A stretch of 64,000 nucleotides of DNA from Pictodentalium vernedei (GCA_031216915.1 CM062296.1:63291084-63355083); one strand, 5' to 3'. Shown: positions 22,817 to 33,872, counted from the first letter of the stretch. The notes: a model not told the origin generated them from the sequence alone. Translations and numbers: made by a program.

Positions 22817-23230
22817 TATTTATACTTCTATTTATATTTATTGGTGTTTAAGGTCACATATTTATGCACACTTGCCAAATCATGGCCGTGACAATTTTTA
22901 CGGGCGGAGGAAGCCGGAGTACCCGGAGCGAGCCACCGAGCAACGACGAGCAACTGCCAGCTCTCCAAGATCGTAACTCCGCACTGCAGCACAGGCAGGG
23001 TTAGATTGGTTGAAGACATGCGCACCATCGACGTGCAGTACACCTTTGTACATGGCGTCATCGTTCCCCCATGTGGACAAATCGGGGTTAAGTGCCTTGC
23101 CCAAGCACACAACGCAGGAGTCCGAATCGATCGCTCAGACGGTCACCCATCCGAGGGCTAACCGAGCTCGACGTTGCTTAACTTCGGTGATCTGACGAGA
23201 ACCGGTTAGCGCGACGCCACCCCGCCCCCT
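22817..23230 (-). mobile_element. 5S rRNA-headed SINE
   Basis: On the minus strand the head reads GTCAGATCACCGAAGTTAAG and TCGGATGGGTGACCGTCTGA, a clear derivative of the 5S rRNA internal promoter region. The common SINE body and an AATAAATATAAATA tail follow. CTCTTAAGTA is duplicated at 22807-22816 and 23231-23240, so the insertion is complete at both ends. Confidence 0.92.
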
Positions 23231-23968
23231 CTCTTAAGTAAGTAGATGATTATAGCAAGAGGGAATCTTTATCCAAAAAACGCCAATCCAGACGAAAATG
23301 TATTGGGATGCCATGCACCCTATAAACCTACCTCAGGGACACCCTGTGTGATCGTATATACCCCACCCTTACCCCAGCTATTCAGGGACGCCGGAAGCTC
23401 GGGGCAGAGTGGGCAGGTGCCCTCCCAGCCTTCGAACCACGGGGGCGAGAAGGGGAGGAAGGGGGAAGGGGCAGACAATGCCCTCCCCAAGTTGGTCACT
23501 CAATTTTTTTCAATGATTTATTCTCTTGAAGTAAAGCTAAAATACACCCCACATCCGTTCTGGCAGCCTTCAAAATTCAATGGAAGAGATGGGGGCTGTT
23601 TGGGAGGTGGGACACCTCCCTTCAAACTTCCCCATCTCGAGTCTTCGGCCTTCGGGACATGCATGCTTCGGCATGTAATGGCGAGGCTGCTAGTGCGGGT
23701 AAATGCTCTTTTCCCGGAGTCTGACCCCCTTTCCTGAAGTGTTCCCGGCGCCCCTGCAGCTGTCCACATTTGATTTGGTTTGATTCAACTCCAGTAGAGT
23801 TGACTTTAAGTACTGAAAGGGTATCGATAATGTTTGATTGAAAAAAATTATTTACATGCATATAAATAAACTAGACGTTTATACACGTCAACAACCAACC
23901 CATGAATTGTATACACCCACATACATACATTTTTGGAAGGTTAGTTGAATAATGGACATGCAAATCTT
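23231..23968. other. no recognised gene
   Basis: A GGGCAGACAATGCCCTCCCC region near 23470 and the sequence to 23760 give overlapping frames on both strands, but neither strand shows a domain. They are most likely dispersed-repeat remnants. Confidence 0.35.
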
Positions 23969-24019
23969 TACTTATTCCCAATTCCTTATTCGTTATCAAC
24001 CGATTTTATCGGTTGATAA

Positions 24020-24459
24020 TGGGTGCGATGGCGTTGCGGTAACCGGTTCTCGTCAGATCACCGAAGTTAAGCAACGTCGAGCCCGGTTAGTCCTCGGATG
24101 GGTGACCGTCTGAGATCGATTCGGACTCCCGCACTGTGTTCTTAGGCAAGGCACTTACCCCCCCCCCCACCCCCCCCCCCCCCCCCCCCCATTGCCCACA
24201 TTGGGGGCACAATAACGCCGTGTACTATGGCGTACTGCTCGTCGATGGTGCGCATGTATTCAACCAATCTAACCCTGCCTGCATGTGCTACAGTGCGGAG
24301 TTACGATGTTGGGGGACTGGCAGCTGCTCGTCGTTGCTCGGTGGTTCTCTCCGGGAACTCCGGCTTCCTTCACCCGTAAAACTGTCACGGTCATGATTAG
24401 CCATTGTGCATAAGTATGTGACTTTAAACACCAATAAATAAATAAATAAATATATAAAT
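24020..24459 (+). mobile_element. 5S rRNA-headed SINE inserted in a palindrome
   Basis: The head GTCAGATCACCGAAGTTAAG, GTCGAGCCCGGTTAGTC and GGATGGGTGACCGTCTGAG matches 5S rRNA around its internal control region. The shared body follows, with an expanded C run (24158-24190), and then an AATA-repeat tail. CGGTTGATAA (24010-24019) and CAGTTGATAA (24460-24469) are the target duplication. The sequence outside is a palindrome (23970-24009 and 24460-24500) cut open by the insertion. Confidence 0.92.
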
Positions 24460-24717
24460 CAGTTGATAACGAATGTCGAATAAGGAACTGGGAATAAGTA
24501 ACGGTCATCCCGTCCCCTGTTAAATAGACAGTTTGCAGATCTTCCGGCCCAAACCGCTTCGTTGTTTACCGTCAATGTTTCTGGTTTAACCTTGCATCTA
24601 ATGCTGACTGGATTCTCTTTGATTTCAGTTCTAACACGACTGACACTAACGTTGCGCTCACATGGTTGATTCTGTAGTAGTATCTGCTCCATTGCGTCAA
24701 GTCACACTGGACAAAGC

Positions 24718-24971
24718 TTAACCCTTTACCCATCGAATCGGCCACATCCGTCCGTTGTAATATGCAAATTCAGCAGCTGAAAAAAATATTCTTTTTAACA
24801 GACTTTCAACAAAACCATGTCATGTGTCCCCTCTTTGGAACGAGCTCGTCGAGCTCGTTTCAGTGAGAGGTCACATGATATAGTTTGGTTGAATTTTTTT
24901 TTTTAATTTTTATAAAAAACGATATTTAAAATAATACATTTTGATATCGTCTGCGTTGGGTAAAGCGTTAA
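24718..24971. mobile_element. piggyBac-like MITE, subfamily A
   Basis: TTAA at both ends, CCCTTTACCCATCGAATCGG on the left and GTTGGGTAAAGCG on the right. The central palindrome has some mismatches (CAGTGAGAGGTCACATGATA), so it is older than its neighbours. Confidence 0.88.
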
Positions 24972-25189
24972 TGATCACATAGCCCAACATCAACACGTCT
25001 CAAACGATCAATCTCCAGCTGTATCTTGGAAACTCTCTAGCAAAGTTCTTGACATTTCTACTTACCTCTTTGTGGTCATTAGCAGATAGTAGGGCTGGGC
25101 GATATGGGAATCTGAATACCGGTAACGATATCAGAAAAAATATATCAGAAAAAATATCCAGGTACATCCTTTGCTGGGGCTTTATATAA

Positions 25190-25190
<1 letters not shown>

Positions 25191-25256
<66 letters not shown>

Positions 25257-25490
25257 CCTCTCCTCCCTCTCCGTCCCTCTCACCTCCCTCTCCCTCTCTC
25301 TCCTCCCTCTCCCTCTCCTGCCTCTCCGTCTCCTCCTCCTCCCTCTCCCTCCTCCTCCCTCCTCCTCCCCATCTCTCTCCTTCCTCCCTCTCCCTCCCTC
25401 TCCCCCTCCCCTCCTTCCCCCTTCCTCCCCCTCCCTCTCTCTCTCCCCCTCCCCCCTCTCTCTCTCTCTCCCTCTCTCTGTCCCTAGGCA
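25191..25490. repeat. CT microsatellite grading into CCCTCT/CCTCC repeats
   Basis: About 60 bases of pure CT, then imperfect CTCCCTCC words and again CT. The Leu/Ser/Pro frame over it is an artefact of composition. Confidence 0.97.
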
Positions 25491-25997
25491 GTCGACGTCA
25501 CTGACAGATTTTCAGATTAACATCTTCCTCTCTGACATACATCCTCCTTTAACCCTTTACCCAACGTAACGCCCAAAACCGGCCAGCGCTATTCTCAAAA
25601 ATCGCCAATTAATTTTCATGATTTTTTTCATTGTTTGTCTCAAAAACAAAGGTTATGACCCCTCATTGGAACGAGCTCGTCGAGCTCATTCCAATGAGGG
25701 TCATAACCTATGTTTTGGAAACAAAAAATGAAAAAAATTAGTTATTCAAAAAAAATTTTTGCAAGTGTCGTCTGCTTTTCATGTTAGGTAAAGGGATAAA
25801 CACCAAAAATTAACAGCAACGATACCTTGATTTTTTCACTTGAGAAGCGAGGAAATGAGCTCTCAGTAGTTCATATTTCACAAATTTTTCAAAGGCGGCC
25901 GTGCTGTATCCCATAAGCTCCCGTTTACAATACCCCCCCCCCCCCCCCCCCCCCCCCCCCACCCCCCCCATAGTATAAGCTTTCTACGCCCCTGGGC
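25487..25997. mobile_element. second copy of the hAT+MITE composite, one end intact
   Basis: In reverse orientation it matches 896-1480: CAGGGGCGTAGAAAGC at its right end, the poly-C run (25934-25972), AGTAGTTCATATTTCACAA, TTGATTTTTTCACTTGAGAAG, the MITE, and AGGAAGATGTTAA. The MITE junctions are identical in both copies. The far end of the element is not found; homology ends near GTCACTGACAG at 25487. Confidence 0.78.
25549..25799. mobile_element. piggyBac-like MITE, subfamily B, at the same junction as 1163-1412
   Basis: CCCTTTACCCAACGTAACG on one side, TTAGGTAAAGGGATAA on the other, and the central palindrome with GGTTATGACCCCTCATTGG. The TTAT-type variant target is shared with the copy at 1163-1412. 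Confidence 0.88.
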
Positions 25998-26424
25998 CTG
26001 TAGTACACGATTCGGAGAGTTGGGGCCCGACATGAGCAATCTGGAATGCCGGTTCGCTATGTGTTAACAGCGTAAAAAGTTGCGGCACGACTACAGCTTG
26101 CATATTTTATTTATACCATGATTACCACCTATTCTACTATGTTTGAAAAGCCTATGATATAAATTTTAGCTTTATACACCAACCGTGGTGAACACGTCAG
26201 CAATGGGATTTCAGTAGTTAAAATTTACACCTACAGTGGAACTACATCCAAGTTGGCCTTTGGTGACGTCGACCTGAATGCGAACTTGTCTAAATTTATC
26301 ACACGTCGCCTCGCGAAGAGTGAAATAAAAGTGACAATTATTTATTACGCTTTTCAATGATTTTACCCCATAAAATACCAAAAATTAACAAACATGCTTT
26401 GTCTCATGTTAATAAAACATCCCT

Positions 26425-27240
26425 AACTCGAAATAGTATACTATTATGTTATCAAAATGAAAAAGACCCGTTTCCTTTTCCACTTCGTTTCGGCGATAAA
26501 AGTGACAGCGGAATTACTACCCATCGATGCTAATGGAAACAAAACAGATTCGCAAGTATGTACGTCTACTCCTCAGTAAAATCGAGAAAAAATAATAGCG
26601 ACTCTTAATAACCTGACGATCATGGTATAAATAAAATATACCCAAAGTAGCTTGGTATACCAAATGTTCAATACTCGTGGTGATGTGGTGTTAACCGCGA
26701 GGCAAAAGGTCGCAGATAACACCACTTTTCGACTCGTGGTGAACATTTGGTACACCAAGCTACTATGGATATATTCTACAGTTAAAACTAGAAGTCCTGT
26801 CATGAAATGCGCACAAATTGTACAAATAATTTGCGCGTTAATCTATGCGTTATGACCATATTAAGGCTATCAAATTCTGTACATATGTCCTGTGCATGAG
26901 CACTGTTTCAGCCAATGGACCTCCGGGTAATCCGGAGGTCCATTGGCTGAAACAATGCCTGTGTTTGCTATGACTCGAAATAGTATCTTATTATGTCATT
27001 AAAATGAAAAAGGCCCTGTTTCTTTTTCTATTTCGTTTCGGTGATAAAATTGACAGCGGAAGTACAGCTCAACGATGCTCGTGTAAACAAAAACAAATTC
27101 GCTCGTATGTACGGCTGCTGCTTAGTAAAATCGAGAAAATAAAATGTACCCAAAGTAGCTTGGTGTACAATATGCTAACACCACTTCACCACGAGTGGTG
27201 AACATGTGGTAACCAAGCTACATGGGTATATTCTATATTT
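26425..27240. repeat. ~300-bp direct duplication flanking half a mariner-like MITE
   Basis: Shared phrases are CTCGAAATAGTAT, TTCGTTTCGG-GATAAAA, GACAGCGGAA, GTACCCAAAGTAGCTTGG and GGTGAACAT-TGGTA-ACCAAGCTAC. They occur once at 26428-26770 and once at 26983-27235. Each copy ends in an inverted repeat (GTAGCTTGGT ... ACCAAGCTAC). The space between is filled by the left part of a MITE (26779-26975). Confidence 0.72.
26779..26975. mobile_element. Tc1/mariner-like MITE, right third missing
   Basis: TA then CAGTTAAAACTAGAAGTCC starts the element and the central palindrome CCAATGGACCTCCGGGT-AATCCGG is present. The sequence leaves the family shortly after it, so the right terminal repeat is lost. 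Complete relatives are at 54297-54610 and 61519-61832. Confidence 0.82.
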
Positions 27241-27800
27241 ACAGACCATTTTACATAGCGCCATCTTACATCCGGGACTCGATGTGCCCCCTCGAAACCA
27301 GCCATTCAGATTTGTTATTAAAAATGGCGCCTACGTCTGCTGTATTGTACTGAACGCTGCATTGATATCGTTTCTTTCCACTTTATAAATATTTTTTGTC
27401 ATTGCTCTCAGTCTTTTGAAACAAAATTTGATTGTGTGCTTGCCTGTCATTCTTCGAACGAAAGATTTTAACTTTAAAGAAGGCAAAGGTACATTGTAGT
27501 TGAGAGTTCTGATGAACGTCGAAACGAACATGAATGATTGTAACACGAAAATGATAAGTATGAAAATAACATCGCAAAATGCACAAATTACTAACACCCA
27601 ACCATTGTTCTCTTCGGGGATGAGAACAAACGCAGATTAGGTAAATTGTCGAATTTAAATTGATAAAACGAAGACGAAAAATGAAGCTTTCAATGCTGAT
27701 CAACAGCTCAGTACACACATGTGCAATATTGATAAATAAAGCCGGTTTGTGGGGGCAAATTGAGTCCCCGATGTACGATGGCGCTATGTAAAAATGGTCA
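27241..27800. other. no recognised gene
   Basis: Frames of up to 111 codons exist on the minus strand (27383-27718), but none shows a motif. CATTTTACATAGCGCCATC near 27247 and GATGGCGCTATGTAAAAATGG at 27777-27797 are inverses of each other, so the interval is bounded by a short inverted repeat and may itself be an element. Confidence 0.4.
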
Positions 27801-27863
27801 ATTCACTCATATATTGTAATACTGTAATCCCGACTGGCTAATATTCCAACTACATCATGAAGG

Positions 27864-28239
27864 GTGAGCGCGGTGGCTCCGTGGTTGCGGCATTGACCTG
27901 CAAACTAAAAGGTCCACGGTTCGATCCCCACCAGGGGTAACTGCGTTGTGTCCTTGGGCAGGGCACTGTTGGCATTTAATCCCGATTGCATAAGTAGGGG
28001 CACGGTGGTGCGGTGTGCCAAGACGTACTGCACGTTGATGACGCACTTGTCTTCAATCAATGCTAACTAACCCTGCTTGTGTGGAGTTAGTACGCTGTGG
28101 AGTCTGGCATTTGCTAGCAGTTGCTCGGTTGTCCTCTCCAGGTACATGTACTCCGGCTTCTTCCATCCGAAAAACTGTCCCACACGAGGTGAGCCCGGCT
28201 GTCGAAAGTGTCGTTAAATCCCAATAAATAAATAAATAG
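27864..28239 (+). mobile_element. complete tRNA-headed SINE
   Basis: GAGCGCGGTGGCTCCGTGG carries box A and GGTTCGATCCCC box B. The body (GTGTCCTTGGGCAGGGCACT, CGTACTGCACGTTGATG, GTTGCTCGGTTGTCCTCTCC) is homologous to the body of the 5S-headed SINEs, and the tail is AATAAATAAATA. CATCATGAAGG (27853-27863) and CATCATCAAGG (28240-28250) are the target duplication with one mismatch. It sits in a dispersed repeat whose uninterrupted relative is at 21680-21840. Confidence 0.92.
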
Positions 28240-28676
28240 CATCATCAAGGCATGCCTTGAAGGAAGGGATGTCTTTATGATGTAGGAATATGAATCAGGC
28301 GGGACTTATGCCATCACATTCGGGACAAATGATGTTTACACCCCCTCCAATCGGTCAACTCCGCCGACACCCCCATGAGAGTGCCGTCATTGTTTGTCAC
28401 CAAAAATAAAAGAAACGCGACGTCCCCACAAGACAGGGTTTTTCTGTGTGTTCAAGGGTGTGTGTGTGGGAGAGGGCGGGGAATGTGGAAAGGTGAGACG
28501 GTGTGAGAGTGGGTGTATGAGAGAAAAATAAGTATATTCTACTCTTAATACCGCACCCTTAGTATTACACAACGTATTACAATCGTATATCAGCAATTTA
28601 ATTTACGTATATCTTCCAGTCTTCCTCTTCAGGTTCACAAACCACGGTCAGGTCCTTGATCTGTTTCTTCTACCAT

Positions 28677-29132
28677 ACACACTAAAAACGAAAGTGTTAA
28701 AACTGACACTTTCAAGGTGTTAAACCCATTCTAACTCTTAGGGTTTGATTTTAACACTCAAAGTGCAATGATTTAAGCACTTAGACATTACAATCGTCAA
28801 ACATCTGAAACTTGAATGGATGGCACTTCCCATGTGTCTAGCATTGGTGGTTCTTCCAGAATCGTCCATAATTTGATTTGCGCTTGGTGGGTACATAATT
28901 AAAAGGACACAACGCAGATGACGCGGGTCAGGCTCGAGAGTTCGAGACTGATCCGCGTCATCTGCGTTGTTTCCTTTTAAGTGTCGCGACATTACACTTG
29001 TCAAGTGGTATTATTGTAACACCTGTCAAGTTCTGGGATATCTACACTTGAACAAAGTGCTAGTTCAGCACTTAGTAAGCGTTAAATACAGCACTCCAAG
29101 TGTAGTTTTTAACACTTTAGTTTTTAGCGTGT
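28677..29132. mobile_element. MITE with ACAC-CTAAAAAC ends and an inner palindrome
   Basis: Ends are ACACTAAAAACGAAAGTGTT and, from the right, ACACGCTAAAAACTAAAGTG. Both are followed by AAAAC-ACACTT-type subterminal words. A second palindrome at 28902-28980 (ACGCAGATGACGCGG and inverse) lies inside. The superfamily could not be fixed because no target duplication stands out. Confidence 0.7.
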
Positions 29133-29918
29133 TTCCAACCGCATGGTTAGCTTTCGGCAGCGGTGTAGTCACGTGGGATGCGGGGTGTTTGAGGTGGGAG
29201 AGACTCTTCCTCCGTTTTTCCTGAAAAAATGACAACCTGATACACGTCCATGCCTGAAATTCCCTAAACTGGTTCCTGTACTCTTACCCAAATATTTATT
29301 TAGTCATTTTGCTATGGTTATTCCTCAACTTTATGGGTACGTAAGCCTATCTATTTATCTATCCGGTAAGATGTGAAATGAAGTGCGGAAAATAAATATT
29401 TTTCTGTTGCCATTGGCAGCAGAAAAATATTTTGCTCTTCAGTTCCTTTGGCATTGCCACGCTCCTGGCTTTCGGGCTGAAGGAGGATTGAAAATAGAAT
29501 TTACAGATCGAACCGACTTAAGGTTAAATTCTTTAATCAAATACAATTAGATTTGTTCACATTTGCAGATGATATAATAGAGAAATGCATCCATATGGCC
29601 ACCTCTGTATTCACTCAACTTATTTAACTCATTATATAATGGTGTTGCATGTTGGTGGAAAAAAGTGGTTCAACACGCGTATCTTGTGCCCCCTGGCAAC
29701 ACCGCCCCTGAAGAACAGTTGAAATAGAAGGAGTGGATTCAACCGAAATTCGTTGTCCAGTTGTAACTAAATTTGTTTTATAGATTTGTCGAAAATATAT
29801 AACAGCAATGCCTGTATATTGACTCTTAAAATTCTTCAACTCATTTTGTATAATAAACATGTCTTCCGTGCACAAAAGTGCTCGCTGTGCTCCCCGTTTC
29901 CGCCTCCTCGGCATTTCC
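29133..29918. other. no recognised gene
   Basis: A GAAAATAAATATTTTTCTG palindrome-like stretch lies near 29390-29450. Otherwise nothing could be assigned. Confidence 0.35.
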
Positions 29919-30157
29919 TTAACCCTTTACCAAAAAATGAAAAGCAGACGACACTTGCAAACAACATTCTTAAAAAGCTAATTATTTTCATTTTTTTGTC
30001 TCACAAACATGAGTTATGACACCTCACTGGAACGAGCTCGTTCCAACTAGGGGTCATAACCTATGTTTCTGAGACAAAAAAAAAATAATGAAAATTAATT
30101 GGCGATTTTTGAAAATAGCGCTGGTCGGTCTTCCCGTTACGTTGGGAAAAGAGTAAA
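29919..30157. mobile_element. piggyBac-like MITE, subfamily B
   Basis: TTAACCCTTTACC begins it and GAAAAGCAGACGACACTTGC is the subfamily B arm. The central GAACGAGCTCGTTCC palindrome and the far end GTTACGTTGGGAAAAGAG follow; the last bases have drifted from TTAA to TAAA. Confidence 0.87.
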
Positions 30158-30179
30158 TTGTTAAAAACAAAGAGAACTG

Positions 30180-32130
30180 TAAATAAACGTGTTCAATCAT
30201 GTGGACACAAAACAGCATGACGCTACCTTATATAGTGATAGAAACTCGTAATCAAAAAAAAAATTCCAGGAACTGTAAATTGTCAGGGCAGAGCCACCCT
30301 AAATATAGGGGCAAGGGGCCTCATATATAAAGATAGTGTAAGTTCAAAAGATATTCCGCATCAAGGCGAAAACTCTACGTGAATTTCACTTCTCTGTGAA
30401 GCTGGACATGAAAAAGAACACACGTGGTGTATATCCAGCTTCAGCGCAGGGACCCAGGGGAGAAACGGTATGTTAGGTAAGGTCTAATCTCATTTAATTT
30501 ATACAGTAGTCGCGAGTCTTACGAGACGTGATCGGTTTGTGGCAGGATATCGTCACGGCCAATTGAGAAACGAGATTCTAAAAGATAGAAATGTCTGTCG
30601 TGTCGTCACCTGATCATTAATATTAGCAATGAATGGCAGAAACGAATCGGTTCTCTCGACAAGTGAAATCACCGTTAAGTCACGCGCGAGATGACTTGTA
30701 TTGATTCTGCCTCGATATACGTCATCTCCCACCGTTTTGGCAGATGGACAGATGAGCGTCTGTCCACCTGACAGTTTAGGATAAAAAGTATATATACCTT
30801 GAAGAGCAGAGCGTTAGACACACACTTGGGGTCACACACACGTTGGTGAAGTCCAGGGCAGGCGGACTCTGTTTCCTGGCATAAGGGTACCTTCGATCAC
30901 AGGAGCCTGAAACGGCTGGAATCGCCAGACAGGGCATTCCACGATTGATTTAGCTTAAGGTTGATAGGCGGCTAAAGTGCCAAAATTCGTTGAGAAGGAA
31001 AACCCAAGGTGAAACGTCAAAGTTTGGATTGTCGAGTAGCAGGTATCAGCCTGCAATAGTCAGAAGTGCAGGTTAATTGTATTGTGCGTATTAACCCTTT
31101 GAAGCGTCAGATTGATTGCGTTGTGATTGCGTTGTGAGTAGTTTGTTTTGCTGTCGAAGCATCGTAATACCGACTGGAGATCGGTGTGAGTGACAGTTTC
31201 GCCCTAGCACAAAAAGTGGCTTTTGTGAATCGTGAATTCAACCAGGAACAGTGAACATTACAATAGGACTTTCACGGAGGACTTTCAAAAGGCACATAAG
31301 GTATTAGTAGACAATATCTGACCCAAATCAGAAGTAAGGTGGCTTTATAGATGACGAACATTGCTGGTCGGAACCCTCCGACAGCCAGAGGTACAGTTAC
31401 GCGCAGACGTTGACATTTGAGCCTAAGCGGGTGAAGCTCTTATGGCGAGCTCACGGTAATAACATTTCAGATTTGTGAAGCTCTTATGGCAAGCTCACGG
31501 TAGTATCATTTCCAGTATGTAGACTATAGTGCCAGTACAGGGCTATAGAATGACCATATGATTGTTGAGAATTATTTAACCCTAGCAACCCATTTTCTGT
31601 GAAAAGAATCGAATTGTCGATTGTTGAAATATGGAAACGGCTTTATTCTTATGTGTAAATAAAAGAATCGTTGTTACTTTAAATCATTCTTTCCATTACA
31701 CAGCCTGAAGTGATTAGGAATCGCACCTAACAGAAATCGAACCTATTTCAGGCCAATTTGGCAGAGAAGGAATCACCGCGTCGGTCTACCTCAGCTCCCA
31801 GCGCCGAGTTCGCGACACTGGGATTCCGACCCTCCACGTTGGTCTAATTTTCCCGCAATTTCATCAGTGGGACAAAATAACCCCACGTCAGCCCAGGCCT
31901 TACGGGGCCTCAGGTGTCCTGACATAAATAAACGTGCTCAACCATGTGGACACAAAACAGCATGACGCTACCTTATATAGTCATAGAAACTCGTAATCAA
32001 AAATAAAATTCCAGGAACTGTAAATAAACATGCTCAATCATGTGGACACAAAACAGCATGACGCCACCTTATATAGTCATTGAAACTCGTAATCAACTAG
32101 ACTTTATGATTCTGGAGAATCATTTTTCTT
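30180..32130. repeat. ~105-bp tandem repeat split by a solo LTR
   Basis: GTGGACACAAAACAGCATGACG followed by CTTATATAGT-ATAGAAACTCG and TTCCAGGAACTGTAAAT occurs at 30200-30280, 31945-32024 and 32040-32100. The LTR lies between the first and second units. Confidence 0.85.
30281..31924. mobile_element. solo LTR of an LTR retrotransposon
   Basis: A 1.64-kb unit starts TGTCAGG and ends CCTGACA, the usual TG...CA form. TAAAT is duplicated exactly at 30276-30280 and 31925-31929. A TATA-like TATATATACC lies at about 30789 and AATAAA at about 31660, as in an LTR promoter and poly(A) site, which suggests plus-strand orientation. No internal coding region is present, so this is a solo LTR left by recombination. 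It looks whole. Gypsy or BEL-like is possible; age cannot be read without a partner LTR. Confidence 0.8.
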
Positions 32131-32149
32131 CCAGATTAGATTCCATGAT

Positions 32150-32960
32150 TTTTCATGACGCCAGTGTGTCTGATAATTTGTTTTAAATGTTTCACTGAAG
32201 TTCCTTCACTGATGTTATGAGAAAGGTGGGTATCGTAGTCTCAAATGACTCAGTTTGATAAAAAAAATGTTTAGGTACAAACCATCATTAATGGTGGAAA
32301 GGGTTAATAACAATATCGTCGTCTGATAAGTTAATGACCAACAAAAGGAGTTGTGTTTGTTTGACACATACCCATCGTGTGCTGTGGCTATTTGCAAATT
32401 GTCTATTTTAACTTATATATCCAAAATATTGATGTCTGGCAGTTTTCAGAGGGTTAACAAGTGCTAACAGTAATATTTTTCCATGCAACTTGTAATGTCA
32501 CACTAAGAACTGCGAATGGCCATTTTTTCTTAAAAATCTACAAAGTTGTTTTCTGAGAAATACAGGGAGAACACAAGATTCCATGAATTTTTATGACCCT
32601 GGAGTGTCTGAAGAATTGTTTTCAATTCCATCACTAAAGTATTTTTATTGACGCCTTGTGAAAAGTGGGTATAATAGCCTCAAATAACCCAGTGTGATAA
32701 AAGAAAGTTTTGGTTAAAACATCATTGTTGGTGAGAGGGTTAATATCAATATCAGCGCCTGAGAATCAGCGTCTAATGCAAATAGCCCATTATATCTCAA
32801 ATTTATAAAAAATTTGGATATTTGACAGTTTGTGGAGGGTTAATGAAGACTTGCGAGAATAATTCTTCTCCAGGGTTTATTTGTTCTTGAAAACCTGTAA
32901 GAACCACTTGAAGATATCCACAGAAAATGTGAACTTTAAGTTCTAAAGCATGCCATGTGT
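32150..32960. repeat. detached, diverged units of the ~330-bp satellite
   Basis: GATGTCTGGCAG-TTTCAGAGGGTTAACAAGTGCTAACAG, CCATGCAACTTGTAATGTCAC and GCGAATGGCCATTTTTTCTT match the array at 35.5-39.0 kb. One good unit and about one and a half poorer ones are present. Confidence 0.75.
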
Positions 32961-33149
32961 AGTCCCTGTATCAATTATCTCCAATTTGACCACAGTTGTT
33001 ATGTACCATTACGTCATCTTTTCACACCTTCTACAGTTATCGACAACAATGAGAAACATGAAGTTATAGACAACAATAATTACATATACAAATAGGAAGT
33101 GTTGTTCGTACATCTGTGTAAATAAAATGTAAGCTGGTATGCAGGATGA

Positions 33150-33450
33150 GCAGTATAGCCATCTTACAAACTAGTATATACCTAGCCCCACTGCCCGGGA
33201 AATGTTGGCGCTACCACTGCATTTGATAACCGCCTTACAGAGTATTAAATATACCTGCACCCCTTCCCATGTTGGGGAACTCCCCCTTTTATTGTAAGGT
33301 CCCTTAGGCACAACATAGCGTCTGTAAGATGGCTATATACTGCCACGTCGCCACCCTGGGGTGGAGGATGGACAGTGTATAGCCGTTTTACAGACGAGTA
33401 TATACCTGACCCACTGTCGGGGAAATGCTACAGTGTCAAAACTGTATTTG
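33150..33450. repeat. repeated and inverted GTATAGCC-TCTTACA segments
   Basis: TATAGCCATCTTACAAACTAGTATATACC at 33156 and TATAGCCGTTTTACAGACGAG at 33377 are direct copies. TCTGTAAGATGGCTATATACT near 33322 is the inverse. Together they form a small foldback-like structure. Confidence 0.6.
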
Positions 33451-33512
33451 GTATTGTAAGTAACTGATCCCATTGTAGCTAACGTTATTTACTGCTTTCT
33501 TATCATGCAGTG

Positions 33513-33872
33513 GCGGAGCGCAGTGCCGTTCTGATAAACGGTTCCCGTCAGATCACCGAAGTTAAGCAACGTCGAGCCCGGTTAATCATTGGATGGGTGA
33601 CCGTCTGAGCGATCAATTCGGACTCCCGCGTTGTGTCATTGGGCAAGGCACTTAACGCCGATTGTCCACATGGGGGCACGATGCAGCCGTGTACTAAGGC
33701 GTACTGCACGTCGATGGCACGCGTGTCTTCAACCTATCTAACACTGCCTGTGCTGAAGTGCGGAGTTACGGTGTTAGGGAGCTGGCAGCTGCTCGTCGTT
33801 GCTCGTGGTTCTCCCCGGGTACTTCGGCTTCCTCCATTCGTAGAACTTGCGCATAAGTACATAATAATAATT
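33513..33872 (+). mobile_element. 5S rRNA-headed SINE
   Basis: The 5S-like head (GTCAGATCACCGAAGTTAAG, GGATGGGTGACCGTCTGAG) is followed by the common body with GGGCAAGGCACTTAACGCCG and GGCGTACTGCACGTCGATGG, and a short AATAATAA tail. TCATGCAGTG is duplicated at 33503-33512 and 33873-33882. It lacks the long C run of the 24-kb copy. Confidence 0.93.

Noticed and set aside
23246-23861. Overlapping frames of 163, 83 and 79 codons
   Set aside because: Open on both strands over GC-rich repeat-like sequence; no motif on either strand.
25089-25190. hAT element starting TAGGGCTGGGCGATATGG
   Set aside because: The left end looks right for hAT, but no matching right end or 8-bp duplication was found; at best a truncated end before the microsatellite.
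25171-25569. 132-residue Leu/Ser/Pro-rich protein
   Set aside because: It is the translation of a CT/CCCTCC microsatellite.
9973-28239. tRNA genes at 9973 and 27864
   Set aside because: Boxes A and B are present but no cloverleaf or acceptor stem can be closed, and a SINE body follows.
22817-33872. 5S rRNA genes
   Set aside because: Only the internal promoter region is 5S-like; it is fused to a SINE body and tail and flanked by target duplications.
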